Source: DASQDT01 sp036380435 (lineage in GTDB: Bacteria > Acidobacteriota > Blastocatellia > Pyrinomonadales > Pyrinomonadaceae). Taken from it: a DNA stretch of 9,950 nucleotides. The DNA lies in contig DASVES010000366.1 in the NCBI GenBank assembly GCA_036380435.1, forward strand, positions 1 to 9,950, in the 5' to 3' direction. The first letter of the stretch is position 1. Every line of letters begins with the position of its first letter. Of this stretch, positions 5,857 to 9,950 are shown in pieces. Under the pieces are notes generated by a model. It was not told where the DNA came from. It made no database searches and worked only from the letters and a program-made list of their open reading frames with translations. Both the position numbers and the translations under genes were made by a program.

Positions 5857-5918
5857 AGGTCAGAGGTCGGTAAGAATCAGCTATTACTGACCTCTGACCT
5901 CTAACCTCTGACCTCTGT
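5839..5918. repeat. Heptamer foldback element 2 (35-bp arms, GAGGTYA units)
   Basis: The left arm (5839-5873) and right arm (5884-5918) are reverse complements at 34 of 35 positions, with a 10-nt loop (5874-5883). Each arm contains four tandem 7-nt units of the form GAGGTYA (GAGGTCA, GAGGTTA, GAGGTCA, then GAGGTCG or GAGGTCA) flanked by ACA and a GTAA or AGTAA end. The left arm encodes the last five residues and the TAG stop of tatC. No T-run follows, so a classical terminator is not supported, though a stem this long could protect or end the transcript. Confidence 0.92.
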
Positions 5919-5950
5919 CGCGGGCAACCGGAAGGCCCCCTTTCGGCATC

Positions 5951-5979
5951 TTGACTGTGTTCGGTCGAGGCTCTAAAAT
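5951..5979 (+). promoter_or_regulatory. Sigma70-type promoter for the GWxTD-domain gene
   Basis: TTGACT (5951-5956, 5 of 6) and TAAAAT (5974-5979, 5 of 6) are separated by exactly 17 nt, the best promoter match I found in the window. Transcription would start near 5986, leaving a leader of about 207 nt before the ATG at 6193. Confidence 0.65.
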
Positions 5980-5985
5980 CGGGTA

Positions 5986-6192
5986 GAAATTCAGGCGGTG
6001 CTTGGGTTTACGGCCCCGGCGGTGTGGAGGCAAAGGAACTCTTCAGGCGTCGCCGTTTTTTCCGGCCTCCCCGTTCATTTCAGATTCAGTTTCATCGGCG
6101 ACGACTTCCGTAACGCGGCGGCGGCAGCGGAGAGTCAAAGTCAGCCGCTGCCGGTTTAATCACTTCAATGCAATTCGACAGGAGTTAAAACG
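5986..6192 (+). other. Long 5' leader of the GWxTD-domain gene
   Basis: This is the region between the predicted transcription start and the ATG at 6193. It holds a possible stem, CGGCG (6017-6021) with CGCCG (6051-6055), followed directly by six T (6056-6061), which resembles a weak attenuator. It also holds a perfect 9-bp inverted repeat, CGGCAGCGG (6122-6130) and CCGCTGCCG (6145-6153), around a 14-nt loop. AGGAG (6180-6184) is the ribosome binding site. I recognise no known riboswitch class and no convincing small coding region. Confidence 0.45.
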
Positions 6193-7842
6193 ATGGCTCG
6201 TCATCCGTGGATGCGCTCACTGGCCCTGGCCTTCTCGCTCGCGGCCTCCCTCCAGCCCGCGGCGCTGGCCCAACAGAAGGACAAGCGGACGGCCGATCAA
6301 GACCCGCTTGAGCGCGAGCGTAACGTGAAGAAGGAGCTGCGCGAGGTCTACAAGAAGTGGCTCGAACAGGACGTGACCTACATCATCACGGACGAAGAGA
6401 AGCGGGCCTTCAGGAAGCTCGCCACGGATGAGGAGCGCGAGCAGTTCATCGAAATCTTCTGGCGACGCCGCGACCCCGACCCGGACACGGACGAGAACGA
6501 GTACCGCGAAGAGCACTACGAGCGCATCGCCTACACCAACCAGCACTTCGCCTCCGGCATCCCCGGCTGGAAGACCGACCGCGGCCGCATCTACATCACC
6601 TTCGGCCCGCCCCACGGCAAGGAATCGCACCCGATGGGCGGCTCCTTCGACCGCCCCATGCACCACGGCGGCGGCTCCACTTCCGTCTACCCCTTCGAGA
6701 CTTGGTTCTATCGCCACCTGCCCGGCGTCGGCTCCGGCATCGAGATCGAATTCGTCGATCCCACCGGCACCGGCGAGTATCGCCTCGCCCGCTCGCCCGA
6801 CGAGAAGGACGCCATGCTGCACATCCCCGGCGCCGGCCTGACCCTCTCCGAGCAGCTCGGACTCTCCGACAAGAGCGACCGCGTCTCACGCTATGGCAGC
6901 TTCGGCTACACCGGCCCATGGGCGCGCGTGCAGGACAGCCCGTTCGACTACCTCCAGCGCATCACGCAGCTTTCCAAGCCGCCGTCGGTCAACTCCCAGC
7001 TTGAGAAGTCTCTGCTCGCCGAAAGCAGCACCGGGGCGGTCGAGGACGATCCGCTGCGCTTCGACCTGCGTATCGACTTCTTCAAGCAGGACGAGGGGCG
7101 TGTGGTGACGGCCTTCACCGTCCAGACCGAGAACCGCGAACTGAGCTTCAAGGACGTGGGCGGCATCCAGACGGCGCGTCTCAACATCTTCGGCCGCGTG
7201 ATGTCGGTGGCGGGCCGCAAGGTCGCCTCTTTTGAAGACCCGGTGACGACGGTGGCGACGGTCGAGGATTTGGAAGCGAAGCGCGACCAGAAGTCGGCCT
7301 ACCAGCGTCTGGTGGCGCTCACGCCGGGCACCTACAAGATCGACATGATCGTGCGCGACGTGACTTCGGGCAAGCAGCACGTCGCCAGCCACGGCTTCAC
7401 CGTGCCGAAGTACGACGCCAAGCTGCTCGCCACCTCGACCATCGTGCTCGCCGCGCGCCTGCACGGCCTCGAAGGCCAGCCGCCCGTCGGCATGTTCACC
7501 ATCGGCAACTACAAGGTCATCCCCAACGTCTCGGGCACGTTCAAGCGCGGTCAGGAGGTCGGCATCTACGCGCAGATTTACAACGCGGGCATCGACCAGA
7601 CGACGCTCCGGCCGTCGGTCGATGTGGAGTACGCGCTCGTCAGGGACGGCAAGGACGTTTACCGCCAGACGGAAGACTGGCAGGGACTCTCCGACGCCGG
7701 CCAGCGCCTGACGCTCGCGCGCCTGCTCCCGACCGACCAGCTCACGCCCGGCAGCTACGAGATCGCCATCCGCATCCGCGACCGCGTCTCCGGCCAGACG
7801 CTCACGCCCGTCTCCAAGTTCACGGTCACCGCCGAGAAGTAG
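6193..7842 (+). CDS. Secreted GWxTD-domain protein of unknown function
   Basis: This 549-residue product has a Sec-type signal peptide: basic MARHPWMR, hydrophobic SLALAFSLAASLQPAALA, probable cleavage after AQA-like LAQ near residue 27. A charged helical segment (about 30-80) leads into the GWxTD domain: FWRRRDPDPDTDENEYREEHY (about 94-115) and the name motif GWKTD (125-129), followed by RGRIYITFGPPHGKE. That domain is frequent in Acidobacteriota and related phyla; its biochemical role is not established. The middle (about 280-420) and the C-terminus (about 435-549, with SGTFKRGQEVGIYAQIYNAG and SKFTVTAEK at the end) look like beta-sandwich domains. GGAG 8 nt before the ATG fixes the start. 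A strong promoter upstream and an intrinsic terminator downstream make it a single-gene unit. The mature protein should lie outside the cytoplasmic membrane. Confidence 0.9.
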   Translation: MARHPWMRSLALAFSLAASLQPAALAQQKDKRTADQDPLERERNVKKELREVYKKWLEQDVTYIITDEEKRAFRKLATDEEREQFIEIFWRRRDPDPDTDENEYREEHYERIAYTNQHFASGIPGWKTDRGRIYITFGPPHGKESHPMGGSFDRPMHHGGGSTSVYPFETWFYRHLPGVGSGIEIEFVDPTGTGEYRLARSPDEKDAMLHIPGAGLTLSEQLGLSDKSDRVSRYGSFGYTGPWARVQDSPFDYLQRITQLSKPPSVNSQLEKSLLAESSTGAVEDDPLRFDLRIDFFKQDEGRVVTAFTVQTENRELSFKDVGGIQTARLNIFGRVMSVAGRKVASFEDPVTTVATVEDLEAKRDQKSAYQRLVALTPGTYKIDMIVRDVTSGKQHVASHGFTVPKYDAKLLATSTIVLAARLHGLEGQPPVGMFTIGNYKVIPNVSGTFKRGQEVGIYAQIYNAGIDQTTLRPSVDVEYALVRDGKDVYRQTEDWQGLSDAGQRLTLARLLPTDQLTPGSYEIAIRIRDRVSGQTLTPVSKFTVTAEK

Positions 7843-7869
7843 GCGCCGGCCCCTTCGAGCGGAAACAAC

Positions 7870-7918
7870 TTCAGGCGGCGCGCCCTTCCGGTCGAGAGCG
7901 CGCCGCCTGAATCTTTTT
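7870..7918 (+). terminator. Intrinsic terminator of the GWxTD-domain gene
   Basis: A perfect 14-bp stem, TTCAGGCGGCGCGC (7870-7883) with GCGCGCCGCCTGAA (7898-7911), encloses a 14-nt loop and is followed by TCTTTTT. It begins 28 nt after the stop codon. This is a textbook Rho-independent terminator and the strongest in the window. Confidence 0.93.
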
Positions 7919-7923
7919 CCTAC

Positions 7924-7963
7924 CTCCGCGTGAACTCTGCGCTCATTGCGTCTCTGCGGTGAA
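7924..7963. repeat. CTCYGCG-rich intergenic repeat string
   Basis: Three copies of CTCYGCG (7924-7930, 7935-7941, 7952-7958) plus a degenerate TTGCG (7946-7950) are interspersed with TGAA, CTCA and GTGAA. It lies just after the terminator, outside any gene. The string is not palindromic, unlike the two foldback elements. It looks like a short tandem-type repeat of intergenic DNA. Confidence 0.55.
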
Positions 7964-8116
7964 TCTATCTCCCTTTCACACAAGTAAACATCGCTCAAAA
8001 AAACATGCCGCCCGCTACGCCGCACCCGCACGACTCTGTTAGCATGACCCCCGTCGCTTTTCCCGCTTCGGCCCGCAGCCCTTTTCAAGATTTTCAAGAC
8101 TTCCGAGGTGTCCGCC
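7964..8116. other. Spacer upstream of the serine hydrolase gene
   Basis: This spacer of about 150 bp precedes the hydrolase. I see no convincing -35/-10 pair; TG-T-TAGCAT near 8037-8045 could be an extended -10 but has no -35 partner. A 9-bp tandem direct repeat, TTTTCAAGA twice (8082-8099), lies 17 nt before the start codon. GAGGT (8105-8109) is the ribosome binding site. Confidence 0.45.
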
Positions 8117-9700
8117 ATGCGCCAACCCGCGACCCGCTTCGCCCTCCTGTCGTTCGTCCTCCTCGTCTTCGCACTTCCCGCTTACGCGCAGGAAGACCTC
8201 GACGCCCGCCTCAAGGAGATCGACGAGTATGCGGCCAAAGCCGGACGCGACTGGAAGGCGCCCGGCTTCAGTGTCGCCATCGTCAAGGACGACCGGGTGG
8301 TCTTCGTCAAAGGCTACGGCGTGCGCGAGCTTGGCAAGCCCGACGCGGTGGACGCAGACACCATCTTCGCCATCGGCTCGAACACGAAGGCGTTCACGTC
8401 GGCCGCGCTCGCCGTGCTCGTGGACGAGGGCAAGGTTAGTTGGGACGACCCCGTCACGAAGCACCTGCCGGGCTTCCAGCTCTTCGACCCCTACGCGACG
8501 CGTGAGATGAGCGTGCGCGACCTCCTCAGCCACCGCAGCGGCCTCGCCACCTTCGCCGGCGACCTGCTCTGGTACGAATCCTCCTACGGCCGCGACGAGA
8601 TCATCCGGCGCGCGCGCCACCTGCGGCCCGCCTCCTCCTTTCGCAGCCGCTTCGGTTACCAGAACATCATGTTCCTCGCCGCCGGAGAGATCGTCCCCGC
8701 CGTCGCCGGCAAGTCGTGGGACGACTTTCTCAAAGAGAAATTCTTCGACCCGCTCGGCATGCGTCGAACGCTGACGCGCCACGCCGATTTCGCGCGCGCC
8801 TCTAACGTCGCCGCGCCGCACAACGAGGTGGACTCCCGCCTGCGCTCCATCCCCCACGGCAACGTGGACAACGTGGGCGGGGCCGGGGCGATCAAGTCGT
8901 CGGCCGCGGACATGGCCCAATGGGTGCGCCTCCAGCTCGCGCGCGGCACACGCGACGGCCGGAAGATTTTCGGCACGGCCGCGTCGCGCGAGATGTGGAC
9001 GCCGCACGCCGTCCTCGGCGCGGTGAGCGAGAGCGCGGAGAAGTTTAATCCGACGACACACTTCGGTCTCTACGGCCTCGGCTGGATTCTGAACGACTAT
9101 CAGGGACGCCTCCTCGTCTCACACGGCGGCGGCCTCGACGGCATGATCTCGCGCGTCGCGCTGATGCCCGAGGAGCGGCTCGGCTTAGTCGTCCTCACCA
9201 ACAGCGAGACCTCGCTTTCGTCCGCCCTCTCTAACAAGATTCTCGACGTCTTCCTCGGCGTCGCCCGCCGCGACTGGAGCGCCGACTTCCTCGCGCGCAC
9301 GAAGCAAGCTAAGGAAACTTCCGAGGCCGCCGCCAGGAAGGTCGAAGACGCGCGCGTCCCCAACACGAAGCCGTCGCTTTCGCTTGAGTCTTACGCCGGC
9401 GTCTACACGGGCGAGATGTTCGGCGACGCGCGGGTCACGGCCGAGGGCGGCCGTCTCGTCCTGCGCCTGCTTCCCTCGCCCAAGTTCGTCGGCGATCTGG
9501 AGCACTGGCACTTCGACACCTTCCGCGTCCGCTGGCGCGAGGGGGTCGTCTATCCCTTCCCGCGCGGCTTCGTCACCTTCACCCTCGACGCGCAGGGCAA
9601 GCCCGCCGAGTTGAAGCTCGACGTGCCCAACTTCGACTTCGACTTCAAGGAAATAGAATTGCGCCGCGCGCCCGACGCGCAAACGCCGCGCAGCAACTAA
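8117..9700 (+). CDS. Secreted serine hydrolase (class C beta-lactamase/DD-peptidase family) with C-terminal DUF3471-like domain
   Basis: This 527-residue product starts with a Sec signal peptide (MRQPATRFALLSFVLLVFALPAYAQ, cleavage probably after AYA). The beta-lactamase-related domain follows with the active-site set in order: Ser88-Asn-Thr-Lys91 in IGSNTKAFTS, Tyr181-Gln-Asn183 in FGYQNIMF, and His336-Gly-Gly in VSHGGGLDG. HRSGLATF is the conserved loop between. The C-terminal approximately 100 residues (from LSLESYAGVYTGEMFG) form a lipocalin-like DUF3471 type domain common in such hydrolases. The family includes DD-peptidases, esterases and D-aminopeptidases; true beta-lactamase activity should not be assumed. 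I start at the ATG at 8117, with GAGGT 7 nt before; a GTG at 8108 in frame lacks its own ribosome site. It lies behind the terminator of the GWxTD gene, so it is transcribed separately. Confidence 0.93.
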   Translation: MRQPATRFALLSFVLLVFALPAYAQEDLDARLKEIDEYAAKAGRDWKAPGFSVAIVKDDRVVFVKGYGVRELGKPDAVDADTIFAIGSNTKAFTSAALAVLVDEGKVSWDDPVTKHLPGFQLFDPYATREMSVRDLLSHRSGLATFAGDLLWYESSYGRDEIIRRARHLRPASSFRSRFGYQNIMFLAAGEIVPAVAGKSWDDFLKEKFFDPLGMRRTLTRHADFARASNVAAPHNEVDSRLRSIPHGNVDNVGGAGAIKSSAADMAQWVRLQLARGTRDGRKIFGTAASREMWTPHAVLGAVSESAEKFNPTTHFGLYGLGWILNDYQGRLLVSHGGGLDGMISRVALMPEERLGLVVLTNSETSLSSALSNKILDVFLGVARRDWSADFLARTKQAKETSEAAARKVEDARVPNTKPSLSLESYAGVYTGEMFGDARVTAEGGRLVLRLLPSPKFVGDLEHWHFDTFRVRWREGVVYPFPRGFVTFTLDAQGKPAELKLDVPNFDFDFKEIELRRAPDAQTPRSN

Positions 9701-9716
9701 CGCTCGGCGTCGCCCA

Positions 9717-9950
9717 ATGAGTCGGCCCATGCACAAAGAGCCACAGCGCCGCATCAATGACACACTCGCGCGCGGCGTGAGGCTTCGTTGCCCCGCCTGC
9801 GGGCGCGCGTCCATCTTCGAGACGCCGTTCCGGCGCAGGCCCGCCTGCCCCTCTTGCCGCGTGTCGTTCGAGCGCGAGGAGGGCTACTTCGTCGGCGCCA
9901 TCTCGATCAACCTCGTCACGACGGAGGCGGCGCTCCTCATCGTCTACCTC
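9717..9950 (+). CDS. DUF983-type protein, N-terminal part (runs off right edge)
   Basis: Seventy-eight residues are visible with no stop before the window ends. Two CxxC pairs, CPAC (about 25-28) and CPSC (about 45-48), form a probable zinc ribbon. FEREEGYFVGAISINLVTTEAALLIVYL follows, which is the entry to the first membrane helix. This CxxC-CxxC-FExxxGYFxGAxxIN pattern fits DUF983 small membrane proteins. Their function is not established, although some are near cytochrome oxidase assembly genes; no such gene is visible here. The ATG at 9717 is 17 nt after the hydrolase stop, so read-through transcription is likely. An ATG at 9729 is an alternative; neither has a clear Shine-Dalgarno sequence. 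Confidence 0.82.
   Translation, partial: MSRPMHKEPQRRINDTLARGVRLRCPACGRASIFETPFRRRPACPSCRVSFEREEGYFVGAISINLVTTEAALLIVYL

Noticed and set aside
5839..5918. Classical intrinsic terminator
   Set aside because: Long stem but no T-run on either strand after the arms, so only a foldback repeat is claimed.
5928..5946. CCGGAAGG/CCTTTCGG stem after tatC as a terminator
   Set aside because: Needs a G-U pair, has a 3-nt loop and is followed by CATCTTG rather than a T-run; it also abuts the downstream promoter.
8108..8116. GTG at 8108 as start of the serine hydrolase
   Set aside because: It would lie inside the GAGGT ribosome site that serves the ATG at 8117, and it adds only three residues before the signal peptide.
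6886..8118. Minus-strand open frame of 410 codons
   Set aside because: Antisense to the GWxTD gene and runs through its terminator; His/Arg/Val-rich product is a codon-bias artefact.
8039..9061. Minus-strand open frame of 340 codons
   Set aside because: Antisense to the serine hydrolase, whose catalytic motifs are all intact in the plus-strand frame.
8117..9700. Antibiotic-resistance beta-lactamase
   Set aside because: The SxxK/YxN/HGG set is shared by many peptidases and esterases, and the C-terminal DUF3471-like domain is not typical of resistance enzymes.

Overview
The window is GC-rich, densely coded bacterial DNA with no rRNA, tRNA, CRISPR array or transposase that I can see. A GWxTD-domain secreted protein, a Tat gene pair, a DUF3303 protein, a serine hydrolase with a C-terminal DUF3471-like domain and intergenic low-complexity repeats together fit an Acidobacteriota genome, possibly Blastocatellia. 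This placement is an inference from gene families, not a phylogenetic result.

Left block (1-2319, minus strand): from upstream to downstream it holds a DUF3303-type small protein, an unrecognised 98-residue basic protein, a cobalamin-binding (BtuF-like) protein without a signal peptide, and the N-terminal 178 residues of an ATP-dependent DNA ligase that runs off the left edge. Gaps are 78-97 bp, so a single transcription unit is possible. A divergent intergenic region (2320-2586) separates it from the plus-strand genes and carries a plausible promoter for the first of them.

Middle block (2587-5856, plus strand): a nitroreductase-family flavoprotein overlaps a small coiled-coil protein by 4 bp (ATGA). 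Then come a VOC/glyoxalase-fold protein, a TatA/TatB-family protein and TatC. The TatC is unusually long because the first periplasmic loop carries about 85-100 extra residues. Two long, near-perfect foldback elements built from four 7-nt tandem units per arm lie at the 3' ends of the VOC gene and of tatC. Each supplies the stop codon and last residues of the gene it follows, and together they bracket the tatA-tatC pair.

Right block (5919-9950, plus strand): a good sigma70-type promoter (TTGACT-17-TAAAAT), a leader of about 200 nt, a secreted GWxTD-domain protein and a textbook intrinsic terminator form one self-contained unit. A secreted serine hydrolase (SxxK, YxN and HGG motifs) follows, and then the start of a DUF983-type zinc-ribbon/membrane protein cut by the right edge.

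The Tat genes make a twin-arginine export channel. The GWxTD protein and the hydrolase are exported, but their leaders look like Sec signals without a twin-arginine motif, so the window shows no direct Tat client. The items most worth a second look are the paired heptamer foldbacks around tatAC and the TatC loop insertion.
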